Assembly (NCBI GenBank): GCA_032622095.1
Contig: CP136068.1
Coordinates: forward strand, 48,912,443-48,976,442
Source of the DNA: Siphonodentalium dalli
Taxonomy: Eukaryota > Mollusca > Scaphopoda > Gadilida > Siphonodentaliidae
Direction: 5' to 3'
Length of the DNA stretch: 64,000 nt
Below are positions 33,850 through 47,387 of the stretch, piece by piece (the first letter of the stretch is position 1; each line of letters starts with the position of its first letter). The position numbers and the translations under genes were made by a program. The notes below the pieces were generated by a model, which saw nothing but the letters and a program-made list of their open reading frames with translations, made no database searches and had not been told where the DNA came from.

Positions 33850-35990
33850 ATACATAGACCTAGGCGCGTTCTAAACCGATTCTCACAACAAGGCAAACAG
33901 AATTGAGCCACTTTCAACATGATGATTGCGTATCAATTCCTATTCAATCAAAGGTTAATTGAATGTTGTGTGGTGTTATGTATATCCCTACCGCACAAGT
34001 CAAATGATCGGTAACAGTGGGAGCACTTGCATCGGGAATATTTATCAGTGTCGAAAAGTTTACTGTCTCCAAATTTAAAGCATTGTTTATTCAAATTCCT
34101 CCTTGCGACAATAAACTGTTGAGGATGTTAATGTTATTTTCATCTTGGTTCCCACAATGGATTTATCGTTCAGAACCCAGATGGCTATGTCCCGATAGTG
34201 TTCGAACATTCCGACTCCGAAGAGAAACTGTTCCACATTACAGGAAGTTTGTGTGTTAAAATATCTCCGGCATTCATGTAAAAAGATTAAATGAAATATG
34301 TGGTTTGTCGAATATTCTCAATGTTATTGTTAAACAGATATTGTTAAACATTCCAAACAAATGTGGCTTCACTCAGTTAACTTCCATGCACCCCCATGAG
34401 CGCTACGAATGGTACGATCAGTGTATTAACCCGAGTGACAGTGCGATCATTATGACTTCTGTCAGTCAATTGCAGACCTCTATTTCGATAGAAGTCAGAA
34501 CAAATAACAAAGAAAAGATACATGCCAGCCGAAAACAATTCTAATGTCGTATAAGAGAACCGAGAAAATAACAGTTTAATGTATTTGCCCAAAGCTGGCA
34601 ACACATCAACATAATAACATGTCAACCATCAAGTCGTTTGTCATTTTGTTGGCAATGGGTTTTTGGTTATAACCAATAATATATTGGTGTATCAATACAA
34701 TGGTCGTTGCATGTTTGGCGATGAACCTTTCAACCAATTGGAACGTATGCGCCCTTTGTGAAAACACCATACAGTTATGTGTGTACATATTTCATAATTA
34801 TCATAACTTTAGTTTGGCACGGTCCGATTTTTAAAATGTGTTCATATGCTTTCTCACTAAGCAGCTACTATACACATATACAAAAATACATATTATCAAC
34901 CATATATACACAGCCATTACCTATATAGACAATTTTCACAATCACTAAATTAAAGCTCCAATATATTTGATATATGCCTAATAATATGATCTAGATGGCG
35001 TTACCATTTCTGACTATGGTTTTCTTGTTATTATTGCGTGGAGGGAAGACGAAGGCTGTGACATTGTAACTCAAGAGCTATTGGCGCTTTTGTTGGTCGG
35101 ATTAAGAAGCACAATGGTGCTTTGGTTCGGAATTCTAGTGGTGCTCACAATGATATATTGTGCAAGAAACCGATGGGTGTAATGTCGAGTGTGGCTCAAG
35201 CACATTTACAAGTACCACGTTTGCAAACTAATTTGTCACTTCATCAAAGAAAGATGTTTTTCGATTTTGAAAATAGAACTACATTGTTCTGACTTCCTCG
35301 TTGATAGTTTTAATATTTCTGGAGTCAGTCATAAACTCCCTCACCTAGGCCTGTTTGTACTTCAACTTAATTCTGGAAAGTGCAATAATGGCTTATGTTG
35401 TGACATCTACTGTCTGGAAATCGATAGACAGACTACTCAAGATTTGATTCATTGTATAAGCTATCATTGATAATCGTTCAAGTTGATATGTTGTGTGTTA
35501 TAAGGGTAAGGAAGATGGTGGGTGAGATAGTAATGTGTGCCACATCCCTTCCTCGGGGAAACGCAGTTCATTGTCTGTATACTTTGGGGGCTATTAACTA
35601 TTGTGGTCTCTCACATCAGATTAGTGCTAATTATACATAGTCCATATCTGGGGCAATACTGCGATCTGCAACTGCTGTGGACACAAGTAACATCAAATTT
35701 CATCTAGAGAGAAATAGGGTTGTGTCGCTGCATTGAAGTGAACCTACGCATTCATGCTCTTGCAATCAGCTATCCCATAGAAAAACTGTATATGCCCATG
35801 CAAGTATGTTAGGTATTATCTAGTTGCAGAACCACAAGTGATTTCTCAAAATTAGCTGTTATTTCCAATCCATATTTTATGGTTTAGCATTTTTAAAACT
35901 ATAGAAAAGTGTAGGATTTTTTCAATGTTTTAATAATGTCTTCACTCAATTGTGCACACAATGATTAATTTATGCATCTATGATTGAGAA
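33850..35990. other. Gene 2 intron 1, no recognised feature
   Basis: About 2.1 kb with short open frames (34017-34544, 35189-35640) that show no motif or splice support. No strong repeat seen. Confidence 0.5.
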
Positions 35991-36004
35991 GACAAAATAT
36001 TCTT

Positions 36005-37621
36005 AAACAAGAGGTGGCATCAGAGATGCTGTGTCTCGTTTTCGGTGGCTTACCGCCGGTGGCTACCGCCGGTGGCTACCGCCAACTGGTGTGCATCAGT
36101 ATCGGTAGTAGGTAAAATCAGTAATAGGTAACATCGAAAAATGACTAATTAAGGGCCATAACTCTATCAAATTTTTATCGGGCCAGGCTGGTTTTCGAAC
36201 TCGTCCGAAATATTCTTGGCAAGTATGTCTATTCCAAATTTTAAACAAATCGGAGGACGTTTGTTGAAGTTATCGCGCTAACGAGCTAAAAATTCACGAA
36301 AAATGACTAATTAAGGGCCATAACTCTATCAAATTTTTCGAACTCGTCCAGGATATTATTGGAAGACACTAATATACCAAATTTTAGTTGAATCGGATGA
36401 CGTTTGTTGAAGTTATCGCGCTAACGAGCTCAAAATTCGTACAAAATGACTACTTAAGGACCATAACTCTATCAAATTTAATCGGACCAGGCCGGTTTTC
36501 TAACTCGTACGAGGTATTCTTGGGAGACACCTATATACCAAATTTCAATCAAATCGGATAACGTTTGTTGAAGTTATCGCGCTAACGAGCTGAAAATTCG
36601 TAAAAAATGACTAATTAAGGGCCATAACTCTATCAAATTTTATCGGACCTGGCCGGTTTTCGAATTCGACCGAGATATTCTTGGGAGACACATATATACC
36701 AAATTTCAAATAAATCGGATAACGTTTGTTGAAGTTATCGAGCTAACGAGCTGAAAATTCGTGAAAAATGACTAATTAAGGGCCATAACTCTATCAAATT
36801 TTATCGGACCAGGCCGGTTTTCGAACTCGTCCGAGATATTCTTGGGAGACACCTATATACCAAATTTCAATCAAATCGGATAACGTTTGTTGAAGTTATC
36901 GCGCTAACGAGCTGAAAATTCGTGAAAAATGACTAATTAAGGGCCATAACTCTATCAAATTTTATCGGACCTGGCCGGTTTTCGAACTCGATCGAGATAT
37001 TCTTGGGAGACACCTATATACCAAATTTCAATCAAATCGGATAACGTTTGTTGAAGTTATCGCGCTAACGAGCTGAAAATTCGTGAAAAATGACTAATTA
37101 AGGGCCATAACTCTATCAAATTTTATCGGACCTGGCCGGTTTTCGAACTCGACCGAGATATTCTTGGGAGACCCCTATATACCAAATTTCAATCAAATCG
37201 GATAACGTTTGTTGAAGTTATCGCGCTAACGAGCTGAACATTCGTGAAAAATGACTAATTAAGGGCCATAACTCTATCAAATTTTATCGGACCAGGCCGG
37301 TTTTCGAACTCGTCCGAGATATTCTTGGGAGACACCTATATCCCAAATTTCAATCGAATCAGATAACGTTTGTTGAAGTTGTTGCGCTAACGAGCCTAAA
37401 ATCAGTAAAAAATGGCAAAGGGCCATAACTCTGTAATAAATGTGCGGACGAACCCGATTTTTTGTCTGCAGCTTACGTGCATGGATATGTACTCACACAC
37501 CAAAAATTTTAATCCGTCGATAAACGGTTGAGTTATAAGCAAAACACGCCGCCCGCCCGCCCGCCCGCCCACCGTCCCTCATCAAACTATAAGTCGAGTT
37601 TTGGAGAAAAAAACTCGACTA
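36005..37621 (+). mobile_element. Pearl-like (Helitron-related) tandem-core element
   Basis: About seven 161-bp tandem units begin near 36143, each with gactaattaagggccataac…acgtttgttgaagttatcgc; one unit is 143 bp. The array is followed by a distinct tail with (GCCC)n at 37552-37570 and a terminal hairpin AGTCGAGTTTT…AAAACTCGACT at 37592-37620. A tandem core of about 160 bp, a microsatellite and a conserved terminal hairpin match the pearl/HINE type known from molluscs. It has no coding capacity. The left boundary is approximate. Confidence 0.75.
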
Positions 37622-38177
37622 ATAAAATGTGGGTTACAATTAAACAAGAAATTAATTACTGAATATTCTGTTAAGATATAAAACGTGATATCTAATACAA
37701 TCGCTTTGTTATGTTTAGTCAGTCATATATCTAACATCTTAATTCGATCTCCTCCCCACCACACACAGCACATTGTTGGTCCACTCCTTGCTGATATATG
37801 TATTATGTATGTTTATTGTCATTGTCTTTGAGCACTGATGTATTTTTTCCAAATGTGTGCTATGTTGTATACTATAACTGTAATGTGTACATTGATCCAT
37901 ATACTACTACTGAAATGTGTCCATAAATAAAGTCCAATTGTATAACCTGCATTCGAACCACTGAGTATGCAGATCTACGTCGCGTTTCCATCTGTCGACT
38001 AAATGACAGGCTTCGGTATATTTGTTCGCATTACTACACGTGACTTGACTGCAATGACGCTATCGTTTTGCATGCGAAAACCACAAGCAGTTAAAATGTT
38101 ATTAAATATTTCAAACTCCTGTTTCTCACATAAAGCTGTGCATTTGAAATTGTTATCATGCATTTTTGAATATGCTA

Positions 38178-38684
38178 TTGTCACGGTGGGGAATCACGTG
38201 GTTTCAATGTGATGAGTATCACACATTCAAAATGGCCGAGGCGATTAAAAACGCGACCAGAAGCGAGAAAAAAGTTAACAAACTAAGATGACATATTACA
38301 TAGTGTTTTGACAGCTACGAGCAGATGCTATACTATTTTTCAAACAAGCTGATACCTCATTTATGTCCAAATTCACATTTGTTTGCTCTCACATTCTGAC
38401 CAAAGTTGTCAGTCGAAGGATTTTCCGAGATGTATGGACTTGTGTATTCCACGAACCTCCGACTGGAAACTTTGGTCAGAATGTTATAGAAACCACTTAG
38501 TATTTCCGAACAAATGAGGTATCCACTTGTTTCTAAATTAAACCAGCACATGCTCTAAAGAGTCAAAGTGCTATGTTTTGTGTCAGTTCCTCGTACATTA
38601 TGATTTTGTGCGATTGCACATTTTGAATGTGTGGTACTCATCAACCTCGAAACCACGTGATTCCCCACCATGATTGTGATGACT
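38178..38684. mobile_element. Nested foldback element
   Basis: Outer arms ggtggggaatcacgtggttt…cacattcaaaatg at 38184-38232 are inverted at 38614-38672. Inner pairs are cattctgaccaaagttgtcag (38393) / actttggtcagaatg (38468) and a gatacctcat… / …atgaggtatc pair (38349 / 38513). Confidence 0.7.
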
Positions 38685-38689
38685 TTCAA

Positions 38690-40980
38690 AATATATTTGG
38701 TACCGACAAGTGTGTCGGGCCCATGCATAGACCATATCCGTAACGCAAAAATACTTGTATAAACCCACATGTGTTTTGTTTACGATATCGCTACAAGATA
38801 TAGATCGGCTTCCACCAACACTGGCGACAGCAGCTAATGGTGGGGGGGGGGGGGTCATACTAAACAGAGAGCGCAAACGAACGAACACAAACGAAAACAA
38901 ATCAAAATAGTCTCAAATTTACGATCAATTTGGTGTGTGTGGTATATAGCATATTTTAGTTGTATACGTAATTTTATTCATTTATTATGTGTGTTTCAAT
39001 TTTTTTTTTTATTTACCGCAGTCCTGCTGGTGTTCGATTGTGTTTAGAAACTTGTTACAGTCTCAACGGCTCGGACATCTAGGCTTCCGCGTGGAAGTTA
39101 ACTCTACCATAGACACCATATCTCCTTGACTATTTAAATCACGTTATTACTCATGTGCATACTACCGGGGGGGGGGGGTGATGTTGAACTAATTGTTGCT
39201 ATATATTTACATAACATGTCAGCGATACACTAAATCCTGTTTGGTGATTGGACAACTGCCAATTGGGTCACCCGGTTTACATCCAATAATGGAGAGATCT
39301 TTCTAGTGTATCACGCACGAACAGGAAGTTACAAACGAGGTCAGCTATATAAATATAAAGAATGAATGTAGATCGTGTGTGTTATTGTGGGATGGCGCTG
39401 TGGTCGTTGGGAGCACATTTACTGTAAACCGCTTCGCGATTTTTTCCAGACAAAAGGCGGGGTGGGTTTCGTATGTCGGGGGTCTGAAAAAATGGGTAGT
39501 GCAATTCTTTTCCTACACTGATGCTTGTCCTCTATCAACCTTATATATAGACTCTTATCTATGCATGAATACATCATTTAGAACACATTTAGCTCCCTGT
39601 AGAGGGTCAATACAGTATGTAGTCTGATGTTCAGATATCTGTTCATAAGCGGGCATTATGGCAAACATAACTCGAAGTTGTCAAGTTTGTGTTTGCTAAA
39701 TCAATAACGTGTTTTATCTATAAAACTGAATACAAAACTCCCGAAACAAAACGGACTTTTCATGTTTGCGTTATTCCGTGTGTGTACTACAACTGTTAAG
39801 AACACGGGACTAAGTGTTATACGGGACTAAAGCAGTATTATTTCGGAATTATCTTGTCTAGGTGCCTTAATTGTTATCAGTCGTTGGACCCGATAAATGA
39901 TTACAAAACCATTTTAATTATATTTAATACTACACTTATAATAATAAGATTACAGGTAGGCAACCTACCCTCTATGCACGGTGCTCATGACAACGTGATG
40001 AACCTGTTTCTGGGTTAAATTGGAGAATTTACCACATTAAAACTCGATATCGTGGTCAGCATCCATGGGAAGATTGTTGGGCAGATTGAAAAGTCAAATA
40101 TAAGCCAGTAATAGCGAAGGTTTAATTGAGTAAGTTATATTTGGCACAAAATATCGGGTTAAAGTGCTACGATAGGTCTCCTAAATTGTGCCTTTATATT
40201 TTAAAGTGACGATATAATTTGTGAGCGACATGCGTACCACACAAACAGAGTAACGCAAAATGTAAACACGGGACTAAACCCATGACCGTAGTGCCAGACA
40301 TCAAACCATAGTTTCTAACATACTGACTGTCTGGCTCTGGACCTCCGATTAGTCACCACATTGCTATACAATACAATATTATTTCACACCAAAAAGGAAT
40401 GGACCTGGAAGTCACCTGGTATTAACACCGGATTGTACAACAATAACACCAAATAACACGTTCAAAATTATATATATTCAATAATTAATACGACTGAAGC
40501 AGATTTGGGATAGAATTGTTTCACGCCTTTTATTTTTATCAATAGTCAATAATAATGGTGAAGACTAAATGGTATGGTAAGATATGACACATGTAATTAA
40601 TGACTTGTAAAATAGAAAGAGGAACAGGATTGGAAAAACGAGTGAACAAGGAATACATTTGGGAAGGTATTGCTAATTAATAAAAAAAATAGTAAAAAAG
40701 CTGTGTCAAATAAGAGATACGTCTGGGTCCCAAATTTTGCCGAGGAAACAAATATTTTTGTTGCAAGTAGGGGGTGATGGGTACATTGAGATCGAAAAAA
40801 CATGCTTAGACCTCGTGTCTGCAAATGTGTTCTGGACCCCTCCTGTATATACAGGTAATAACGAGTCAAGGTCATCACCTTAATATCAGGGACGTGTAAT
40901 GTAGTCTTACACGAATATGGTGTGTATTTGTGGGAGATGTTATTTCCATGCGAATGTAGAAATGACTGGGCCGTTGCAAT
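38690..40980. other. Gene 2 intron 1, no recognised feature
   Basis: Contains G-homopolymers at 38839-38852 and 39167-39177. Short open frames at 39379-39627 and 40597-40878 lack motifs. Confidence 0.5.
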
Positions 40981-40983
40981 TTA

Positions 40984-41165
40984 AAGATGCATAATCCGAT
41001 TAAGCGCCCCTCAATTACTATTTATTCGGATTCGGGGGGTGGGTAAAAATATTTGATTAGAGTCGAGGATCCCACCTATCAAAGCTTAGTGTTATTAGAT
41101 ATCGATTTTTTAAATCTATTATTTTTCACCACCGAGACTTATTAGCGGCCCCGTTAAAGTTAGAT
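40984..41165. repeat. Interspersed repeat R1, copy 3 (partial)
   Basis: Matches 26840-27010: gatgcataatccgatt…gagtcgagg.tcccacctatcaaagctta. Truncated after ttagcggcc. Confidence 0.75.
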
Positions 41166-41740
41166 TGATGAGTTTGCAACTTCATTGCATTCATGAGTAA
41201 CGTAACGTTGTTTAATATTTAATTACCCATAAGAATGCTCTCCACCTAATCCCCCTTTACGTCTGCTGCTTTTCTTTTTCCAAGAATTGGTTTAAGCATT
41301 GTTTATTTGTCCACCAAATATATAATTATGTTACATAATATACATTGAACATGGGAATACACAAGAAACTGATATAATGGATATGGCAATGTGTGATATA
41401 TCTGGTAGAAAGGGAGATCGACAGTAAGCACATGGCTGTTCGGGTGTCGTTCTCCCCGTGTATCACCAAGGGCCCCTGTATAATATTTATATACATCATC
41501 CTGGGAGTTCACGTTACTACCTGGACCGGACAGTACTGTAGATAGATAATTCGGATATTACATGGGTCCTGGGATTTTTTGGGTATTAAGAATAAGAGGA
41601 GAATTCAAGAAAAGAAGACAAAGATGGAGGGGGAGATGATGGAGGGAGTGGAATGGAACGGATTCTTCGTTTTATTACACGTTAGGTATGAAGCTCTAGG
41701 ATGCTGCTGACCGATTTATAATTAAGCAACTAAAATCGTT

Positions 41741-44040
41741 GTGTGTGGATAATAAATTTTTGGAATTCTTCAAAAATAGTTAGTTTCGTTTGTAGACTTA
41801 TTGTATCGTCGCCATTGAGGAAAATATAAACTGAGGGAACTATTGCGTCTGGGATCTTTCCAAGAAGAATTTGCCTATGTGAGCGGTAACGCCGATATTG
41901 GAATATGTAGTGGTAACTATCTTCTATTTGGCCACAAACGGTGTGACTAAACACCGCCCGGTCCACCCATATGTGGAGTATAGGGGTTATTTTAAGGGCA
42001 ATATAAGTGCAGGTGTGTTATGGAAACCCACTCACACACGGACAGGGGTCGCGATCACACAGAATTGTCGCTATTAACCCTCAAAATGCCGGCATCGGCG
42101 AATAAGTTCGCCGCGAATGGAGCTAACAGCCCGGACTGCCCCTGTTGCGTCTAGGGGTGATTTTAGTGTCCATATCTGTGCGCGGGTGCCAGTGAAACCC
42201 ACACACGCACGGATGGTGGTCACGGCCAAACAGAAGTGCCGATATTAACCCCTAAACTTGCCAGATTCAGCCAGAATTACAAAACTGTGCCCCCAATAAA
42301 AAAAACTCACAGCCCGGACCCCCGTAATGTCCTCGTACTTCTAATAACTGCTTACATATGTGTTGCAGAAATACCATCGACTACACTCACGAAGAAACAA
42401 GGGCGAATCGCCCACGAAAGCCTGGAAATTAACCCCCAAGATGCCACCATAGCCGAATATGTTTACCGATAACGAAGCTAACAGCCCGGACCAGCCCGGA
42501 CCGCCCCTGTCCAGGGGTGATTTTAGTGTCCATATCTGTGCGCGGGTTTCAATGAAACCCACATACGCACGGATGGCGGTCACGGCCAAACAGAAGTACC
42601 GATATTAACCCTATGGCGGCATTTTGGGGGTTGATTGCCAGGCTTTCGTGGGCGACTCGCCCTTGTTTCTTCGTGAGTGTAGTCGATGGTAGTTCCGCAA
42701 CACATATGTAAGCAGTTATTATAAGTACGAGGACATTACGGGGGTCCGGGCTGTGAGTTTTTTTTATTGGGGGCACAATTCTGTAATTCTGGCTGAATCT
42801 GGAAAGTTAAGGGGTTAATATCGGCACTTTTGTTTGGCCGTGACCATCGTCCATGCGTATGTGGGTTTTCATGACACCCGTGTGCAGATAGGGCCACTAA
42901 AATCATCACTAGACGCCACAGGGGCGGTCCGGCTGTTAGCTTCGTTATCGGTAAACATATTCGGCGATGGCGGCAATTTGGGGGTTAATTGCCAGATCTT
43001 GGCTGGCGATTCGCCCTTGTTTCTTCGTGAATATAGTCGAGGGTAGTTCTGTAACATATATGCCAGGAGTTCTTAGCCGTACGAGGGCGATACGGGGGTT
43101 CGGGCTGTGAGTTTTATTATTGGGGGAACACGTTTGTAATTCTGGCTAAATCTGGCAAGTTTAGGGGTTAATATCGGTACTTCTGTTTGAACGTGACCAC
43201 CCTCCGTGCTTATTTGGGTTTCAATGACACCCTCGCACAGATATGGACACTAAAATCGCCCCTAGACGCAACAGGGGCGGTCCGGGATGTTAGCTGCATT
43301 CGCGGCGAACATATTCGCCGATGCCGGCATTTTGAGGGTTAATAGCGACACTTCTGTATGATCGCGACCCCTCACCGTGTGTTAGTGGGTTTCCATGACA
43401 TCCCTGCACTTATATTGCCCTTAAATCACCCCTATACTATACAGGGGCGGTCCGGGCTGGTCCGGGCGGTGTTTAGTCACACCCGCCACAAACACAGCGA
43501 TCAGTTTCAGAGATATAATTTTGGTATTTGTGCGCGTTTAGGTCACTACAATAGTTTCTAAGACGTGTGTGGATTACTTGTGCTTTTCTTGTGTAACAAT
43601 ATTTGAAGCGTGAGTTCTTCTTTTTATGACTAGTGTTTATTGTTGTTCTAAATTCGTCGTGATTCACTATGTCGCGTGTGCTCATCGGCAGTGAATTCCA
43701 GAGGGCTGCTGTATTTAATATGAATGACCGGTCATGTGAATTGGCGTTAAATTGGGGTAGCCCAAATTTGTTGTGTTACGGGTATTTATTTTTCGATACT
43801 TTGGATACAAGTGGGGGCACTAAGTTTTGTTGGTACTCCGGGGCCGAGTTATAGATCATTTTGTGATATAAATAAAGTTTTGAATTTTCACGTCTCTTTT
43901 TTAGAGTCTCCCAACCTGCTTCAATTATAAGGTTATTATTACTCGTGGTTCTGGTACATCCTGTTACGATATATACGCGCAGCTTCTAGTTGTATATTTT
44001 CCAAGAATTGATAATGTATTCTAAAATTTACGTATAACAA
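41741..44040 (-). mobile_element. LINE RT C-terminal fragment, split by an inverted-repeat element
   Basis: Upstream piece (about 44040-43494, minus) reads LENIQLEAARIVTGCTRTTS, EAGWETLKKRREN.KL, then DRSFILNTAALWNSLP and NYISETDRCVCG. The downstream piece (41930-41741) continues at the same codon: VCGQIEDSYHYIFQ…YRSHRQILLGKIPDA and ends at a stop. This is the RT thumb plus the cysteine-histidine C-terminus of a CR1/L2-like non-LTR element. A 1545-bp insertion with a 9-bp duplication interrupts CVCG. Some frameshifts lie upstream (around 43760). Confidence 0.85.
41940..43484. mobile_element. 1.5 kb giant inverted-repeat (foldback) element with 9-bp TSD
   Basis: Nearly the whole element is two facing arms. 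GGTGTGACTAAACACCGCCC at the left faces its complement at the right, and the arms hold alternating blocks (…ccctcaaaatgccggcatcg…, …acaagggcgaatcgcc…, …gtccatatctgtgcgcggg…). The right arm carries one ~360-bp block twice. Target duplication gccacaaac flanks it (41931-41939 and 43485-43493). Long inverted repeats with a 9-bp duplication suggest a Mutator-like or foldback element. No transposase. Confidence 0.85.
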
Positions 44041-44164
44041 GTTGTATTGCAGCAGTGAATAAACGATTCATCGACCCAAAAGTCATTTTGACAATAAAAT
44101 GTTACTCTATATCCCATCATAGTGACTTAAATTGAGAATAATAATAGTTCCAGTCCAACCTACC

Positions 44165-44228
44165 TCTTAAAGAAGTACACCGGTATAATTTTTGTCAGTC
44201 AATATCGATGGTCGCTAATCCACTGAGC
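44165..44228. repeat. 64-bp interspersed repeat (pair with 29001-29064)
   Basis: See the partner copy; same orientation and about 80 percent identity by eye. Confidence 0.6.
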
Positions 44229-44726
44229 ACGTTGCCAGGAACATCTTAAATAATACCAGGAACATCCACGTGTAGTTTCAGGTAGATAGCGCATTGATAA
44301 TAGTACTAACATCAGGCATATATGTGTCTATAATACAGTCGAACACATCCTGGCAGATCAGGGTATATATAGGTTCAAATCACGACAGAAAGCCAGCGTT
44401 GAAAGGGATAATGGCACATTATAGCGAAAGGACGCTTGCATCAGATTCGCAGGCCAGTATTGCTTGTGATTCGGTGGCATAGTCAGATAGGTGCATATAG
44501 GCTACATGTAGCTCATCGTGGCATGAGCGGTTCATCAGCTGCCACGATTCACGACAATTGCGGGGGAAGGTTATCTGCGCATGCATCTGGATAAGTTAGT
44601 CAGTATTAGTTGCTTAGTCGGTGGTTTCTACGTGACTATATAAGTACGCGTAACTGGCAATGTTGTGAAACGATGCTGCTTCTGGAATCAAACAACGTGT
44701 AGCCTTTGAAATACACAAATACCCAC

Positions 44727-45035
44727 CTTCTACATCCACCTCCCAAGATACGTCGGCATCAATGGGTGACGCTCCGGGTCCATAACTGCATTTTGTAAAC
44801 AACACACAGCGACCATCGTCATCAACTGAGAACCTCTTGCATCCAGACGTCCCTGAGCATAGATTGGCGCATTCTACGTCACTTTTGTTCGCCGTTATCA
44901 GCATGACGTCAGCCTTTGCTTGCGCGTCTGTCATTTTCCGGTATTTGATGGCTTCGCTTGATGCGGCTGCGAGGAGACACATTGTGGTGATTGTGATGAA
45001 GCCCATTTGACAACAACTCCAAGTATGCACAAAGG
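44727..45035 (-). CDS. Gene 2, exon 1: signal peptide and PAN/Apple domain
   Basis: The minus-strand exon begins after acceptor TTTGTTTCAG (to 45036), so a 5' UTR exon exists further right. The chosen ATG is at 45006-45004. It encodes MGFITITTMCLLAAASSEA, a plausible secretion signal, then a PAN/Apple-like domain: residues 43-73 read DVECANLCSGTSGCKRFSVD, then DDGRCVLFTKC. The C-x3-C-x5-C-x-x-F…C-x5-C spacing fits. The exon ends …SWEVDVE with donor GTGGGT (44726), phase 1, joining VNCP of the lectin exon. PAN plus C-type lectin secreted proteins are common in molluscs, where PAN modules mediate protein or glycan contacts. An earlier in-frame ATG at 45072 lies in the intron and is rejected. 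Confidence 0.88.
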
Positions 45036-47385
45036 CTGAAACAAATACAAATGGGTAAACTAGATCTCGCATACCGCGAATCCGCTATAATCATGTGACA
45101 GTCTCTCTTAACTCTTAAACAACAACTCCACCAGTCAATAGTGTCAATCAGAGGTGAACTGAACGCAATTCCCATGTATTAATATGATGATACGCTAGCG
45201 TAACTAACGAACCAAAGCAAAACCACTCATATGAGGGTAGTTGTGGCTTGCTTTTTTTTTTATCAAAATCAGTTTATCGATTCTCTGGTATTCCGTCCAA
45301 ATAAGATTCACATAAGGCTGTATTTCATGGGTTCGTCGAATGAATGGACCCCAAATTGTAATTTCGAGTATAAATTAGGCAAATCAGGGTAGTCTACCTT
45401 GTCGAGAGGGGAACGGGAACATCTTTAATGAATTTAACCAATTTATTTCTTTTCTTGACGCTGGGTGAGCACTGTGGTGGATATACTATGCCGAGAAGCG
45501 TTCCAGTTCATAGCTGTTCGTGTCATTCAAAGGTGTCACCGTGTCGATTTCAACGAAAATCGACCAACAACGTCATCATGTAACTTTCCCCATTGACCGA
45601 GTTCGCCTGAATGTATCTTCTGCTTTGTTCATCATTATGTGTTCCTTTCGATTCCAGAACATAGTATATTTATGGATTATCACATGCATGTATGTACTAT
45701 ATAGTCTTATATTATGATAACAATTAATTCCTTATTAAATATATGTTATTTCGATTCGCACAGTCCGCACCGTACCAAATGCTGTGCATCAAATGCCCAC
45801 CTTCGCACAGTAAACTAACGATACGAATGAACTTACATTGTAATTCAATGTTCATAATTCTTATTTGCAATACCAGTAATCGAAAGACACAGTAACAAGA
45901 TTTTCCGATTACGACATTAATGCTAAAAGCCCACCGATCTATGCGACAAAAGTGCTCGCGAAATTCAAAACAGTCGCGTCGTATTAGATAATAATTGGTG
46001 ACGTCACAAAATCAGATATAGTCTATATACGACCCAACTCGTCCGGCTTTGGTTCGTTATTAATGTCCGAACTATTCGTCGATATGGCGCTGAAATTACG
46101 TGATTTATTTAATATGAATCGTACGTGACACATGGTGTGCCTCAAGTTTTCCTTTTATCGGCGACAGAACACTAAGAATAATGTATGTAAGAACAGGCAG
46201 TGGTCCCGGCGGCGACGACATGACAAGACTTGTCGTGGATTGTGCAATCTTATCTGGATTCTGGCCCACAGATCCAAACTGACGTAAATGACGTCAGAAA
46301 CTTTGTCATGACATCTTCGCTGGTTTTCATTAAGCTAACCAACGAAATTGTTCGAAATGAAACTAATAATATAGGCCTTTACCACGTGGGAATTCTTCGC
46401 AAGTTGTGAAGTAGCTAATTTAATTTTCATCGTGATGGTCCATTCCTGATTACGTGTTTGGTAATCTCCACACAATTGCTAACCGGAAGTCACGTGGCAA
46501 TTACTCCAAAATCCATACCCGCGATCTTTGAAAAATCACTGATGGATATAGAAAAAAGTATACGACGTCATTCACCTGCGCCTAAGGTATAACAACCAAG
46601 GGCGCCTGCGGCACGCTGCTGGTTGCTATAATATATTTCGATAAATTTGGGATCGTTTCGTCTGTGCCGGTTCGAATTTTTAAATCAGCCGTCGCGTAAG
46701 GGTACGTGCATACACTCGCTAATTTGCCAGGCATTATTTAGCACGCATTTCATTAGAGAAATATACAATGTCCCAGAAAGCGAATGCAAAAATGCTTATA
46801 AAATGCTTATAAAATGCATCTGTACCACTATATGAGAAGTAAAAAATATGTAGTTCTATTAGCAGCTATGTGTTATCGAAATTTTCCTGTAAATAGCATG
46901 CAAATTATCTCAGAAGAATAAATCATACAGGTATTTTAAAGGCAATCTGTTGGTAGCACCATTACATGTGGAACTGTCGAAATTTTACTTCTCATAGCGT
47001 TAGCTTTGTTAAATATGCATTTTATATGAATGTTGAATTTCATATTCTAGCACCATAGGGGATTCTATGAGAAACTGTCAGCAAAACATACCGTGCATAT
47101 TTCCCAGCGTAGCCGTGAGCGTACCATAAATATTGCACATGTACACCTAGTCCAAGGTTTGTTAAACATCAACCAGCTAGTGACTAGTGAAATCGATAGG
47201 GATTATACTATGGAGGGTAAAAATTGTCATAATTCTAAATGATATCCCAATTGTTAATTTAATACTTTCAATTTTTAATTTGTATCTTGCAGTGTTATTC
47301 TTAAACGGTTTACTGAAGATCCAGGTGCGGGTATTCATTGGTTTGGAATTTTCCCCACTTGTATCGTATGCTTTTCAATTGTTGT
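45036..47385. other. Region upstream of gene 2
   Basis: It should contain the gene 2 5' UTR exon and promoter, but neither could be placed. No repeat or coding exon was recognised. A short palindrome (ataacaaccaagggcgcc…ggttgctat) is at 46588-46630. Confidence 0.45.
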
Positions 47386-47387
47386 AC

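Noticed and set aside
42236-43057. Several 60-80-codon frames with similar peptides on both strands
   Set aside because: They arise from the facing arms of the 1.5 kb foldback element.
45007-45072. Earlier in-frame ATG for the PAN-lectin gene
   Set aside because: The acceptor TTTGTTTCAG lies between it and the PAN exon, so it is intronic; the ATG at 45006 gives a proper signal peptide.
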